DNA from: Buxus sempervirens
Lineage: Eukaryota; Streptophyta; Magnoliopsida; Buxales; Buxaceae
DNA: 64,000 bases
Direction of reading: 5' to 3'
Assembly (NCBI GenBank): GCA_947561395.2
Contig: OX387185.1
Location: 21,705,866-21,769,865 of the forward strand
The notes beneath the pieces are model-generated. The model had not been told where the DNA came from, did no database searches, and saw nothing but the letters and a program-made list of their open reading frames with translations. Shown here in pieces: positions 34,304 through 47,320 of the stretch. The first letter of the stretch is position 1, and every line of letters starts with the position of its first letter. A program made the position numbers and the translations under genes.

Positions 34304-36127
34304 TGTGAGACATGGATTTGTCATCTCGGATGACTACCGATATCGTCACGCGGGGATCGATAAAAGCTAAGAGTCGCCACCATCCATTTTAGGGTGTGAA
34401 TGGACACCAAATGGTTTATGAAAGCCAAATAGAGGCAAAGTAGCTCTAATATATGAAAAATCCAGAGATTGGGTAAGCGGAATTATTTATAAGCGGGTGA
34501 AGGTGTTAGGCACCCCCACTCATCCGTCTAATACGGTTGCCACATGCTTGCTTATGCCATAAATTGTTTGCTAACGTAATGGACAAAAAGGTGCTTATAA
34601 CAAGCACAATGTGTGTGACCATTCCACATGAGAAGTCTAATGAGCTTAAACTCTCTTCATGGATTCATCACTCCTAAGACTTCATGAGTGAGTAGAAATC
34701 AGGGTAAAAACAAAGAAAATCAAGCTAAAGTAAATCTGGAGAAATTAAGTCAAAAGAGCTTGAAAGCTTCGATTAACCATAACTCACTCAATTTAAATCC
34801 AAATCCAATGAAACTAAAGCCATTTGAAAACTGGTATATAGTAGAGTATACAGTAAAAATTTCAGCTCAATCCGATTTAAAACGAGAGAGAAATCCACAT
34901 CTGAAATCTGCTGTTTATAACTTGGAAAAAGCGTTAAGTAGGCATTTTCAAAATCCTATTCGTGGAGTTTGGCTCAATAAAAATTCATGAAAATTGGTAT
35001 GGGGGAAGTGTGTAGTGCCATCTTTCCAAATAAAAAAACCTCACACCAAACTCTATCCGGATGTGACTTGTGTGCTCTCTTGAACAGGCCTAGAAGACCA
35101 CAGATTAGCTCTGGACTATGCCAGCGAGCATCTCTGAGTCAATTGAGCACCCAAGGCACAAAACAGATCAAAATCTGCTGAAACCAGTTGGAAATGAAAA
35201 TAGACTTCTCAAGGAAAACTCAGAAACTGGAATTACTCAAAACGGATTAAAATTGAGCAAATAGTGCACCATCAAAGCGGCAAGTTCAGCAATCTTGGCT
35301 GAACTGACTTACAGACTTTGAACAGATGGTGTCAAAAATTGGCTACACAAAAGTGGACGAAATTTTCCAGATAAGAAATAGGCATATCCATCTATCACAT
35401 GTCTTTGGAATCACTCAAAAATTCATCTGGAGGATGAAGTTATAAGTATTCCAAGACAGGCCACAGATCTGCCCTGTTTTGAAGATTTTTGGATAAAAAA
35501 ACCAAAATCATAGCATGTGTGCATGTGGATTCGACCAAAACTCTTAAAAATCACCAAAAACCAACTCATGAAGTTTTAAGATTCATTTTGAAGCCAATGG
35601 ATTCAGATTTCCCGTATTGAACATGGAAATCCAAGATCTAGCTTCTTTGATGAAAAAAGGTGGAAAGTGTGTGAATATGTGAAAATTCACTCCCTAGGAG
35701 AAGTATGGAATCCTTTGCTACTGAGAGCAAGGATTCACATATTTCTCCATGAGCAAGTGCAAAACATCAGAAAATAAACATCCATAGGTTTAAAATAACC
35801 ACATTGTATGCTCTTCATCACTTGTAGGTTCTAAGCCTAGAGGATCCATCCCTACTTCTTTTTCCCAAGGCTCTCTCTTCACGTTTTACGGCTAGAGAGA
35901 ATTCCCAGGTACTTTGGAAGAGGTCTGGGGCTACAAATCAACACAAAGTGGCCTTATACTACAGAAAGGTAGAAGATGAGAGAGAAATGTAAAGAGAGTG
36001 CTGGAAATATAAAGAGCTTTACCTTTGGTAGCTTGAATACTTGAGGCAGCAATCCAACAGAGTTTTCCCTCTTCTTGCAGAGCTTCCAAGCTTCAGATTA
36101 TTAGCCATTTGCAAGAGGAGGACCCCT

Positions 36128-36136
36128 CTATTTATA
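36128..36136 (-). promoter_or_regulatory. E2 LTR TATA box
   Basis: The minus strand reads CCTATAAATAG, the same core as in E1. The right-LTR copy is at 63561-63569. Transcription of the element would start about 30 bp further on, near plus position 36100. Confidence 0.7.
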
Positions 36137-36337
36137 GGCCAAGTCAGGGGTAGAAGAGTCCCAAGGGTAGGCCTAAAAAGCCTTCTAGATTATTCCAATT
36201 CTCCTCCAAGGCTTGAATTGGAGTAATTCAGCAAGTTTCGGAGGGTGAAATAGGGAGTTCAAGTCCCTGAGAGGGAGGTAATATGCGTAAATAAGGCTCA
36301 GAGATCGAGCCATTTCGCAAATCCCCGAAACAGCCAA

Positions 36338-36582
36338 AACCGCATACACAGTACGGTTTCCACACAACCGTCACTCTAAGTGCGGTTTCTATGCAAATTT
36401 AACTAAACCGCACATACAGGATAGTTCAATTCAGTTACGCTCGTCATGATTGCTGTCGACGTGGCTCAACGGCCGAAGCTTCGCGAAGCCACGTGGCAGC
36501 TCACGCAACAAGCATGGATATCAACCGTGCTGTGTGTGCGGTTGAGACCAAAATTATAAAAACCGTATACTCAGTGCGGTTG
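36338..36582. repeat. E2 21-bp palindromes, LTR cluster
   Basis: Units at 36338-36358, 36366-36387 (22 bp), 36406-36426 (right arm mutated here, intact in the other LTR), 36523-36543 and 36562-36582. Each begins AACCG and ends CGGTT, often extended to TGCGGTT. The central bases differ between units. Confidence 0.88.
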
Positions 36583-36694
36583 GCATCTTTTTTGATTGTT
36601 TTTGAATGTTTGACATATATCAAGGCTCAAATAAGACTTTTAAAGTTCATTTTGAGTATTCTCTTATATAGAGGTGCAATTTGGGGTGTCTACA

Positions 36695-36709
36695 ACTGCC
36701 CCCTCTTCG
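36695..36709 (-). promoter_or_regulatory. E2 polypurine tract
   Basis: On the element strand, GCGAAGAGGGGGCAGT abuts the LTR start TGTAGACACC. It is nearly identical in form to the E1 tract. Confidence 0.75.
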
Positions 36710-37038
36710 CTGGAATTGGAATCAATTAACAGCGGAGAGCAACAAAGACCCGCAAATTGCGCTTCTCAAGATCATTTCTATTCGATCATGAGCTGCAAGA
36801 ATTCCAACATGGTTTTTGAAAAAGAATTTGTTTAGAGGATCTGATGAAAAGTCCCTTACTTTAAGGGGCAAATCCTCTTCTCGCGTCTCACCGAGCACTC
36901 GTGGCTATGGAGTGAGATTTGAGCAAATTTTTAAAGCAAAAGTTGATAGTGTGGTGCTTCTTGCAATTCATGACTATCCTGGACATAGATCTTTTGAAAG
37001 AGATTGGAAAAAGTTTTGAAAATTCATTTTTGGGTGCC

Positions 37039-37159
37039 AACCGTACTGAACGTGCGGTTTTTAGCAATTTTGATTTCAACTGCTCTGTATGTGCGGTTTT
37101 GGACAATATTATACCAACCGTTCTGTATGTGCGGTTTTCTAGGTTTCATATAAACGAGA
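37039..37159 (+). promoter_or_regulatory. Putative gene A promoter: three palindromes plus TATA-like box
   Basis: Three 21-bp units of the E2 palindrome (37039-37059, 37078-37098 with a degenerate left arm, 37116-37136) end about 12 bp before CATATAAACG (37149-37158), a TATA-like box on the plus strand. A C/T-rich leader typical of plant 5' UTRs follows (37160-37523). The arrangement repeats the LTR layout for the antisense gene. The promoter role is inferred. Confidence 0.6.
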
Positions 37160-37179
37160 CCGCGACCGCGGCTGGCTTC

Positions 37180-38517
37180 ATTTCGTTTGCGAAAACCCTT
37201 GACTATCGGAGCTTACCCTCTTCTCTGGCGACCGTGCGTTCTCTCCAGTCTTCTTCCCTTCTCCTCCGGCGAAGACTTTCTGCTATCCGTCGGCTTCTGT
37301 TTTTCCGGCGAACTCCATTCTCTCCGGTGAACTGCTGCATTGGCCGTATTCAAGCTGAAATCTGCTCCTTGCCGTGCCAGTGTTTCTCCTTGGTTCTTGG
37401 GATTTCCCCTCGCACACGCCCACCTCATTGGATCTTCTCAATCATTCGGTGGTGGTGATTGCTTGTTCCTGAATCTCTGGTGAGACAAACATTGTCCAAT
37501 CTTTCTCTTGTCGACCAGAACAAGTAAGTGACTGAATCTGGATTTCCTTTGCAGTCTCTCCATCCGAAAATCCATGCTTATATTTTCTGATTGAATGAAT
37601 TTGCTGTAGGCATGATTTTGATTCCTTGTCCTTGATTGAATGCCTTGGTTGCTCAGTTGCTAATAGGATAAAATCCTCATTTTGCCTACGTTAATTGCCT
37701 GCCAAGCCGATTTTCTCTTGGTGAATTGCTGCCTGTAACTGTCTCAGATTTATGTATCTTAATCCCATGATGTGAATCCTTATGATTGGGCTTTGCCTTC
37801 ATGTGAACAAACATCTGCGAAATCTGCTAATTTGACTGTGCTTTGGCCTGCTTTACATTCCTGTCTTATTGGTCACTGATCATCTTTAATGCGGTGTAGC
37901 TAACCACCCTCTTCATGTCTATGGCATGTTTTAACTTTTTTTTTTTTGAAAGGTGCTGTGTATGCCCATTTGATTGTATTTGCTTCTCTTTCGAAATTCT
38001 TGATTCCTGCTTATGGCATGCTTAGGATTGATTTCCCTTGGACTTACTGGTTTGCCATTATTCCTGTATGCTTGAATGATTTTATGCTGATTTGAGCATG
38101 CCTTGACTGCCTTTTGCCTCCTTCCTTCTGTGAATCTGAAAATGGGACAAACTTAGTAGTTTAGAGAGTTAAGCAATCATGAAATTGAGGATCCTAAAAA
38201 TTCCTTTTACTGTCTCTTCTTCTTCTTTTTTTTTCTTTTTTGTCTATAAGAAGGATATATAGGAAATTTTGTTTCCTATATATAATTCTTATGTATAACA
38301 GAAATAATAAAGAAATTAATAAAGACTAAAAGACATCAAATCCGGGTCTGGTCGGGCACTTTTGAAGTGTTTCTTCCGATCTTCATTTTTTCTGCAAACG
38401 AAATAAATTTGATTAATACTAGAGAAAATCAAAATTAACAGAAACATGAAAGCAAATATAACGATTTTATTTAAATGCAGAAATATAAAGAATTTCTCCT
38501 TGCAATTGGTCTTGTAG
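37180..38517 (+). other. Gene A leader exon and 5' UTR intron (inferred)
   Basis: A leader without a long frame ends at CAA/GTAAGT (donor at 37524). The stretch to TTGTAG (acceptor ending 38517), directly before the ATG at 38518, would be a 994-bp intron. Donor and acceptor match plant consensus. The T-rich composition of 37550-38300 fits an intron. The transcript start is estimated only. Confidence 0.5.
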
Positions 38518-40835
38518 ATGGCCCGTACAAGACGTGCTTCCCGGGGTCCCGCAGATGAGCCTTTATCTTCGAGGGTTCGGAGGGACCCGGCCGATGTGGC
38601 TTCTTCTTCTAGCGCCAAGCCGGACCCTGATCCTTCTTCTCCCAGCAGTCTGGAGGCTTCAGATTCTGATTCTGGGGCGTCTGGGGGGTCGCAGGAGTCG
38701 ATCCCAGAGGTATTCTTTTTCCTTTTCAAAAATCTGGCCTTTCTTTCACCACATTCAACTTAAACCCCTTTTTATTTGCCTTTCTAGCCTGCTGCCGAGG
38801 TTCGAGGTCGTAGGGGAGCTCGCCGCAGAGAGAGGGCAGGAGCCCGGGTGACTCGTGTTGCCATTCCTGCAGAGATAGCGGATCAGATCCGGGACACCTC
38901 TCTCCTCCATGATTTGACGACGCATCCTTCGGCGGGCATCAGGGCAGACATTCCTCTTTCTTATCCATCTTCCCATTTCCGCGGGAGCTGGGCCCTTTTT
39001 GCTGATATCGTAGCTGCTTGTTCGACTCCTCTGCACCGAGAGATGGGCCGCTTTGGATTTGGCCCTTTCATCACCATCACCGGCGTTCGTCAGGATCGGC
39101 CTTTGATCCTGGCTTTGATGGAGCGCTTTTTCCCAGAGACCCTGAGCTTCCATCTGCCTGATGTGGAGATTGGTATTTGCCCATCCGACTTCGCTCTCAT
39201 TACTGGGATCAGGATGACTGGAGATGTCATCACTGAGATGGATCGGCCGGCAGATTCAGAGATTGCCGAGCTGTTGGGATATGATGAGATGCCAGTGGGG
39301 GCATGGGACCGGAGCAGGATCACCTGCATTTCCCGGACATGGTTGAGGGAGACATTCCTGGAGGAGGGATACAGTACCCTGGCCGCGAAGCATCCTAGTT
39401 TCCCAGTGGCCTTTCGGTTTCTTTTTCTTTTGATGATGGGGTCATGCTTCTGCTTGGAGGATACTACCTCAATCAGTCCCCATTTTCTGAGTCTTCTTTG
39501 GGATCTGCACCGAGCGAGGGAGTATGCTTGGGGCTAGCTTGTCTATGGCACCTTGCTAGCGGGCCTACGACGAGTGGTTTCTGGCCTATCCTCTCCCAGA
39601 GGGGCTGGAGTGGGTTGCAGGTTTTTCTGGCCCTTTTTGCAGGTATAAATCCTTTTCCTCTTCTTTTCCTTTCTTTTCTTTTCTTTTTTTTTCTTCTTTT
39701 TTTTTCCTTTTTTCTTTGCTTATCTTTTTTTTCTTCTCTTTTCTTTTTCAGTTCTTTGCTCGGGCTTACGTGGTCCACTTTCGCCCCACCTCCACATTGC
39801 TTGAGGGGACATTCCCCTTGGCCTGCCGGTGGAATCGGATTAGGCGCGACTCAGAGAAGAGTCGCCCTAGGTCGGCCAGGGCGCACCTGGACAGGACCTT
39901 CAGGAGAGAGGTAAGCAATTTCTTCTTTTCTTTCTTTCTTTTCTTTTTCTCCTTTTTGTAAGAATCTGACATTCTCCTCTGTTTATCCTCAGCTATCTGT
40001 TCCCCGTCTTGACAGCCTGCACGATGAGTTGGCTTTTCAGCCTTTCATGGATGACGCTTTTGCTTTGGATCAGTGGCGCCAGAGGTACCCATTCTTCATT
40101 GGGCAGTTGGGTAGGATATGGTACCTCGGCGAGCGCTTCTTCTTCCAGCATACTGGCGAGCTCCGGATCCCAGTGGCTCCTCCAGCTACAGCACCCTTCA
40201 CCCCTCCTGGTCCATTCGACCCTGCCCATTTTGGCGATTGGGAGGGAGGAGATGGCCTTTTAGTCGATGGTGACTATGATACCTGGTTCGGGCAGGTCTC
40301 AGTGGGTTGTCTTATGCAACCCATGCCCGTTCGAGGTGGAGTTACTGAGATCGGGGGGGGGGGGGTGGTGGTCAGCATGTATGACACCACGGTACAACAA
40401 ATTTCATTCCCTTGTGCAGTCCTTTTAGTCTTCTTTTCTTGTTTAAAGCTTGACTGATATCTTTTTTCTTCTTATCTCATTTCAGGAGGCACAGCTAGAG
40501 GAGGTCCGGGCTAGATATGCAGATCTGGAGCGCTAGCTAGCTGAGAGGGATGCTGCCATAGCCGAGAGCGACGTCATCATCACTGGGCAGGCCGCTCTTA
40601 TTGCCGACTTGCGGGCCTAGTTGGCCAGTGCTCAGGGCTAGGCGGGGCCTTCAGGAGCTCAGGTTAGTCTTTTTCAGTTTCTGTATTTTTTCTTTATCTT
40701 TTCTGCTTCTGATTTATCCTTCTTTGTCTTCCAGGAGGATGTGGCAGTTTCACCATCCAGTTCTCGTACTCTATCCTTTTCCTTAGGAGCTGCAGAGATC
40801 CCAGAGAGAGAGACTGAGGTGGCGGCCGAGGCTAC

Positions 40836-43183
40836 TGTAACGCCCCGAACCCGGGTCAGTCCAAACCGGCACCTGACCCGAACCCGGTTCGCTACTGTAA
40901 CAACCCGAATTTAGTTCAACAACCAAATCCGAGGTGTTACTGGCCCATATCAATTACAACATCAATAACATACCAGACCAAAGAAAGTAAATCCAATCCA
41001 TATATTAAACCATCAGAGTTGCGGAAACAAGTATGTGCGGAAGTGTCGATTAAAATCATCAAACAAGCATGAAGCTTGACCATCAATCAATAGTATCAAA
41101 GTCTGGTAGAATGAACTGGTTACTAACTCTCTCTTGTCTCTCTCATACATCAAATCCAATTAATGATAATAAACCAATTAAAAATGCTAAGTCTATAACA
41201 TCAATCCACCTCAGATAAGATCGGGATAATAGTAATCCTCTGGAGAATACTCAGCTATCTCTCCCTGGAAGTCTAAGAGATCCCCCTCTAGCGTATCAGC
41301 TGAAAAATATGGAATAACAGTAGGGTGAGATACGAATATCCCAGTAGGTAACACATGCATGATTAAACAGTTAATATACGGAAAGTAGCAGTTCATGCAC
41401 GAATAAGTCACATCGATTAATCAGGCTCGTATAATCATTCGTATCATTCGTAAATACAAAACAATATACTAAACAGCTCTAGAGATGAATTCCAGCAAGT
41501 TTAATATGAAAATACCATAGTCAAATCAGTAACATAATTCATACATTGCCAGGATGTACTAAACAGTCACATCCAACCAATATCCCAAACACATGCCTCC
41601 CGCATGTACCACAATAATAACAAGTTTTATGATTTCAGGGTCATTGTAGGACTCACAAAGTTAGATAAACCTTTTGAGATGATTCTCAACCAATTGCTAT
41701 ACCACCGTGCGACTTAGGAGCGATGCTACTAATGATACTCAAGCCCCATGCAGCGCAGCTTAGACAAGAGCCGTAGTCACCGACTTATTGCACACGTACC
41801 CATCAAAGTTGGCATGTACCACCAGCATGCAGCACCAGAATCAATACATGGAGGTGGTTGCTTATCCACATGTACAGGGAATCACCAGCGGCTCACCGGG
41901 GTGTCCCTCCAGACATAGGACCTTCCCAGACAAACTAACTTGCAAAGGAAGCGCGTCGCATATAGGAGTAACTCAACTCAAATGACATATCCCTCAGCTA
42001 TCTAGCTACGACTATGGATCCGCAACCAGCTATGCCCACTAGACTCCAAAACTTCCCTAAAGTGTCATATTCTATAAGGGTTGGTGCCTAGCGGCATATA
42101 ATGGTTATATCTGTACATTTACTTCAATATTTGTTCATCTGAATTCAGTATTCTCTTTAGAAAGTATTCTGATTTATAATGTCATTTAGAGGTATTTAGA
42201 TAGTCAAATGGTAGTTAGGCTTTTCCAAAATCACGTTTCTCATTTAACTTCAAAACTTGGCAACTATTGTCCTAAATATCTCCCTAATTTGTTTTTCTGT
42301 AAAACAGGGGTTTAGGTAGTTTATTTTGGTCTTAAAGCACCTTAATTAATCATTAAAATTGTCTAAAAATAGTTTAGAATTGAATTAGGTTCGAAATTAT
42401 GAAAAATTGGAAATTCTGTTGAGAGCGCCTAGGATCGCTCAGGATCGCCCTGGCGGTCCCAGGTCAGCGGTCGTGTATTTTCGAGCGCCCGCGGTCCGTC
42501 TTCTCGCGGTCTACGGCGCCCTAATTTTATTTAACCAGCGCCGAAGATCGCCGACGAGCGCCGAGCACAGTCGAGGTCGGCGGTCGTGCGAAATCGAGCA
42601 GAAATAGTTCTAAATCACGATTTTTCTCGTCTAAACTCATTCTAGTGTATTTCTAACATGCTTAGCTAACTAAATACAACATTACATATCATAGAAACAT
42701 GCATTTGCGATTAACCAAGGAAAAATCCAATTTCAAAACCAAAACGGTGTCACCTACCTCGTATACGCGTTTCTCCTCTTCTCTTCTGAACAGCAAACCC
42801 CCAAACCTCTCCTCAGTTGCAAGGCAAGGCTCTGAGCAAGTTCCTTTGGTCTTCCCCCTTCCTTCTCTTTCTCCTCTTCTCGGTCGTTTCAACTCTCGTT
42901 GTTTGCGGCTGAATAATACGAGCGAGAATACGATTAGGTTATTTAATACATATATATACTCCCTGATCCCATGCATCTCCCATGCAAACTCTCCCATACA
43001 CCTCGCCCAATTAAAATACGTACCTCGATATCTCAAGATCGGACGGTCAGATCTGCGTCTAATTCTGGATCTTCACTAAACTGATCACCCCCTACAAGAA
43101 TAAAATATTCCCATCAATCATAACCCTCAGTAATATTATTTACTAATTTAATTTATTATTTAAGTAAAATTCGGGGTTTTACA
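40836..43183 (-). repeat. Tekay 3' LTR with 60-bp extra end
   Basis: The right end GGGGTTTTACA (43183) is followed by a polypurine tract on the element strand (43184-43194). The left end has two candidate termini, TGTAACGCCCCG at 40836 and TGTAACAACCCG at 40896, each preceded by GCTAC. The 60 bp between them look like an added or duplicated end. GC-rich inverted motifs such as GAGCG...CGCTC and GATCGCC..GGCGGTC fill 42420-42600. The conserved LTR block lies at 41300-41360. Confidence 0.85.
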
Positions 43184-46100
43184 TCCTCCCCTCCTAAAAG
43201 AAAAATTTCGTCCTCGAAATTTACCTTGTGGTTCTGGAAATAAGTTGGGATACTTTCTCTGCATTTCCGATTCCAATTCCCATGTAGCTTCCTCAGTCGT
43301 GTGGTTTTGCCAAAGTACTTTCACAAGTGGTATTACTTTAGTACGAAGAACCTGTTCCTTCCTGTCCAAAATCTCAACTGGATGCTCCTCGTAAGTCAAG
43401 TCCCCCCGCACTACTATCGGTTCATGCTGAATGATATGAGTAGGGTCGTGCACGTACTTCCTCAACATAGAAACATGGAATACGTCATGAACTCTTTCCA
43501 ATTGTGTAGGTAAAGCCAATCTGTATGCTAATGGTCCCACTGTACCCTTAATCTCAAATGGACCTATATATCTTGAAGCCAATTTGCCTTTCTTTCCAAA
43601 CCTCTTGATTCCACGAGATGGTGAAATCTTCAGAAATACCCAATCTTCAAAATGCAAGTCTCTTCTTCTGGTATCTGCATAACTCTTTTGACGACTCTGG
43701 GCTGTAAGCATGTTTCGCCTAATCTGATTCACCTTCTCAATGCTATCTTGTACAATCTGGGGCCCAATGAGTTGTCTTTCCAACTTCCACCCAGCACACT
43801 GGGGATCTACACGGTCTTCCATAAAGTGCCTCGAATGGTGCCATCTGAATACTCGCCTGATAGCTGTTATTATAGGCAAACTCCACCAATGGTAGGTGCT
43901 GATTCCAACTGCCTCCCCAATCCATAACACAGCATCTCAACATGTCTTCCAAAGTCTGAATGGTACGCTCAGACTGTCCATCTGTCTGAGGATGATAACT
44001 AGTGCTGAAATTAAGCTTAGTCCCCAAAGCTGCCTGAAATGCAAGCCAAAAACGTGCTGTGAATCGTGCATCTCTGTCAGACACTATAGAAACTGGCACT
44101 CCATGAAGTCTCACTATCTCCCTGACATATAACTCAGCTAAAGACTTCAATGGCTGTGTAGTGCTCATAGGCAAGAAATGCGCAGACTTAGTCAGTCTAT
44201 CCACGACAACCCAAATAGCATCTTCCTTCCTTGCTGTCAGTGGTAATCCAGATACAAAATCCATAGTTACATGCTCCCACTTCCACTCTGGGATAGGAAG
44301 TGACTGAAGTAAACCAGGTGGTTTCCGATGTTCAGCTTTTACTTGCTGGCATATCAAACACTTTGCCACATACTCTGCAATCTCTCTCTTCATTCCTGAC
44401 CACCAATAGATTTCTTTCAAGTTCTTGTACATTTTCGTACTTCCTGGGTGAACTGCATACTTCGATCTATGACCCTCTGATAATATTTTCTCCTTAATTT
44501 CTTCATTAGCTGGAACACAAATACGACCTCTATATCTCAATAGCCCATCTCTATCTGCAAAATCTACAGCTCCCTCAGATCCTCTACTCATCATCTCCCT
44601 AGTCTGGATCAACTGTGGGTCAATCAGTTGTTTCTCCCGAATCAACTGAACCAAATCTGGTTCAATCTGAACACGAGCAACTCGAATTACTCCCTCCTGT
44701 GGCATGCTAAACTCTCCCTGCCAATCTCTGACTGAAACAATCAATCTACACTGGCTCATCATGGAAACTGCTAAAGTAGCTATTTGACCTTCAACTGAGC
44801 TTTTTCTACTCAAAGCATCCGCCACTACATTTGCCTTACCAGGGTGGTATTGCAAAGTAAACTTGAAGTCCTTTAGCAAATCCATCCACCTTCGCTGCCT
44901 CATATTCAAGTCTTTCTGTGAAAACAGATATCTCAAGCTCTTATGATCAGAAAAGATCTCAAACTCTACTCCATAAAGGTAATGCCTCCATAGCTTCAAT
45001 GCAAAGACTATAGCTGCAAGCTCCAAATCGTGGGTAGGGTAGTTCTTCTCATGCGGCCTCAACAATCTCGAAGCATACGCTATAACTCTACCCTGCTGCA
45101 TCAATACACATCCCAAGCCTATCCTAGAAGCATCACAATACACTGCAAATGCCTCATCCATGGATGGCACAATCAACACTGGTGCAGTAGTCAATCTCTG
45201 CTTCAATTCCTGAAAACTCTGCTCACATTTTTCATCCCATTGAAACTTCACTGCTTTCTTGGTTAGATTAGATAACGGTGCAGCTATACGCGAAAATCCT
45301 GCAATGAATCTCCTATAGTAACCTGCCATACCAAGGAAACTCCTGACCTCTGTCACTGTAGTAAGCCTAGGCCATTCTGCCACTGCCTTAACCTTCTCAG
45401 GGTCCACAGATATACCCTCTCCTGAGATAATATGACCTAAGAAAGAAATTTGCCTTAGCCAAAACTGACATTTACTAAATTTCCCATACAACTTGTGGTC
45501 TCTCAAAGTGCACAATACTAACTTCAAATGCCCTTCATGTGCTTCTCGGGTCTTAGAATATACTAGGATGTCATCAATGAACACCACTACAAAACTGTCC
45601 AAGTATGCATGAAAAATTCTGTTCATGAGGTCCATGAAAACAGCTGGGGCATTGGTCAACCCAAAAGGCATAACCAAGAACTCATAATGCCCATAGCGTG
45701 TACGAAAAGCTGTCTTCTCTATGTCCTCCTCTGCTACTCTCACCTGATGATATCCTGACCTCAAGTCTATCTTTGAGAACCATGATGCTCCTCCTAACTG
45801 GTCAAATAGGTCATCAATCCTAGGCAACGGATACTTGTTCTTCACTGTAACTTCATTCAGTTGCCTATAATCAATACACATCCTCATGCTTCCATCCTTC
45901 TTCTGGACAAATAGAACTGGAGCGCCCCACGGAGACATACTGGGTCTAATGAAACCTTTTTCCTGGAGCTCATCCAACTGTTGCTTAAGTTCCTCCTGTT
46001 CTGGTTTCGCAAGCCTATAGGGTGGTTTCGAAACTGGAGCCGTACCAGGCATCAACTGTATTCTGAACTCTACTCCTCTAGCAGGTGGTAATCCAGGTAA

Positions 46101-46550
46101 ATCCTCTGGAAACACATCCGCAAACTCCTGTACAACGGGCACATCGGAGATGACAAGGGTGTCACTCCTAAGCTCCTCTGCTATCACAGATGCTACCAGA
46201 CCAATCCGTGACTTCAACCCCTCACATTTGAAACAGTGAGTGGTCTGATCTGGCCCTCTAACTATCACGGTACCCGCATAACAGTCCAATGTCACATGGT
46301 GTCTACATAGCCAATCCATCCCCAATATCACATCAAAACCTCCAATGTCTAAGGCAATCAAATCACCAGACAACTCTAATCTACCCAATCTAATCATACA
46401 GTCTCTATACATATGCTCCACTCGAGTAGACTCTCCCAAAGGTGTGTGCACAGACAAAACAACATCCAATTCAGTGGGTGACAAACCAATCTGTTGTGCA
46501 CAAGCAGGCGATATAAAAGAATGGGAAGCACCAGAATCAAACAGAACACA
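43160..46550 (-). pseudogene. pol: Tekay pol: protease, RT, RNase H, integrase, chromodomain
   Basis: The frame opens at the deletion junction. Protease [10 protein letters not shown] lies near 46530 and GMDWLCRH near 46310. RT shows [21 protein letters not shown] and [11 protein letters not shown] (catalytic DD). RNase H shows [15 protein letters not shown]. The integrase zinc region runs from [11 protein letters not shown] to [11 protein letters not shown], and its core shows [16 protein letters not shown] and a glutamate before [11 protein letters not shown] one-base loss near 43785 shifts the frame. The C-terminal part (to 43160) continues with GPFEI, VFHVSMLRKY and a chromodomain-like WQNHTTEEATWELE. 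Gag is absent. Confidence 0.92.
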
Positions 46551-47320
46551 TTCTGTTGAGAGCGCCTAGGATCGCTCAGGATCGCCCTGGCGGTCCCAGG
46601 TCAGCGGTCATGTATTTTCGAGCGCCCGCGGTCCGTCTTCTCGCGGTCTACGGCGCCCTAATTTTATTTAACCAGCGCCGAAGATCGCCGACGAGCGCCG
46701 AGCACAGTCGAGGTCCGCGGTCGTGCGAAATCGAGCAGAAATAGTTCTAAATCACGATTTTTCTCGTCTAAACTCATTCTAGTGTATTTCTAACATGCTT
46801 AGCTAACTAAATACAACATTACATATCATAGAAACATGCATTTGCGATTAACCAAGGAAAAATCCAATTTCAAAACCAAAACGGTGTCACCTACCTCGTA
46901 TACGCGTTTCTCCTCTTCTCTTCTGAACAGCAAACCCCCAAACCTCTCCTCAGTTGCAAGGCAAGGCTCTGAGCAAGTTCCCTTGGTCTTCCCCCTTCCT
47001 TCTCTTTCTCCTCTTCTCGGTCGTTTCAACTCTCGTCGTTTGCGGCTGAATAATACGAGCGAGAATACGATTAGGTTATTTAATACATATATATACTCCC
47101 TGATCCCATGCATCTCCCATGCAAACTCTCCCATACACCTCGCCCAATTAAAATACGTACCTCGATATCTCAAGATCGGACGGTCAGATCTGCGTCTAAT
47201 TCTGGATCTTCACTAAACTGATCACCCCCTACAAGAATAAAATATTCCCATCAATCATAACCCTCAGTAATATTATTTACTAATTTAATTTATTATTTAA
47301 GTAAAATTCGGGGTTTTACA
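46550..47320 (-). repeat. Tekay 5' LTR remnant
   Basis: 771 bp matching 42413-43183 without indels. On the element strand these are the first 771 bp of the LTR. It then jumps into protease coding sequence at 46550. Confidence 0.93.

Larger units (their letters stand above)
34304..36694 (-). repeat. E2 3' LTR, left copy (2391 bp)
   Basis: The plus strand starts TGTGAGACATGG and ends GGTGTCTACA. It includes a minus-strand TATA box (36128-36136, TATAAATAG) and five copies of the AACCG-N11-CGGTT palindrome between 36338 and 36582, that is, 200-450 bp upstream of the TATA box on the element strand. The left flank is GTGGG; the matching right flank is outside the window. Confidence 0.94.
40836..47320 (-). 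mobile_element. Nested Tekay-like chromovirus with 5' deletion
   Basis: Inserted in the last exon of gene A with TSD GCTAC (40831-40835, 47321-47325). The 3' LTR is 40836-43183 on the left. The right, 5' LTR survives only as 46550-47320. Pol runs on the minus strand from protease to a chromodomain-like C-terminus. PBS, gag and about 1.6 kb of the 5' LTR are gone; the deletion joins LTR directly to protease. Four differences in 771 aligned LTR bases suggest a very recent insertion. Confidence 0.92.

Noticed and set aside
34688..35181. Plus-strand ORFs of 100 and 64 residues, repeated at 62121-62614
   Set aside because: They lie in both E2 LTRs with similar coding likelihood in other frames and have no known domain; treated as LTR sequence.
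39444..39914. Frameshift explanation for the gene A stop at 39535
   Set aside because: The original frame continues sensibly through the TAG to a phase-0 donor at 39643, so a CAG-to-TAG change explains it better.
43160..43930. A separate gene overlapping the end of Tekay pol
   Set aside because: It is the integrase C-terminus and chromodomain continuing after a one-base frameshift, with a non-ATG apparent start.
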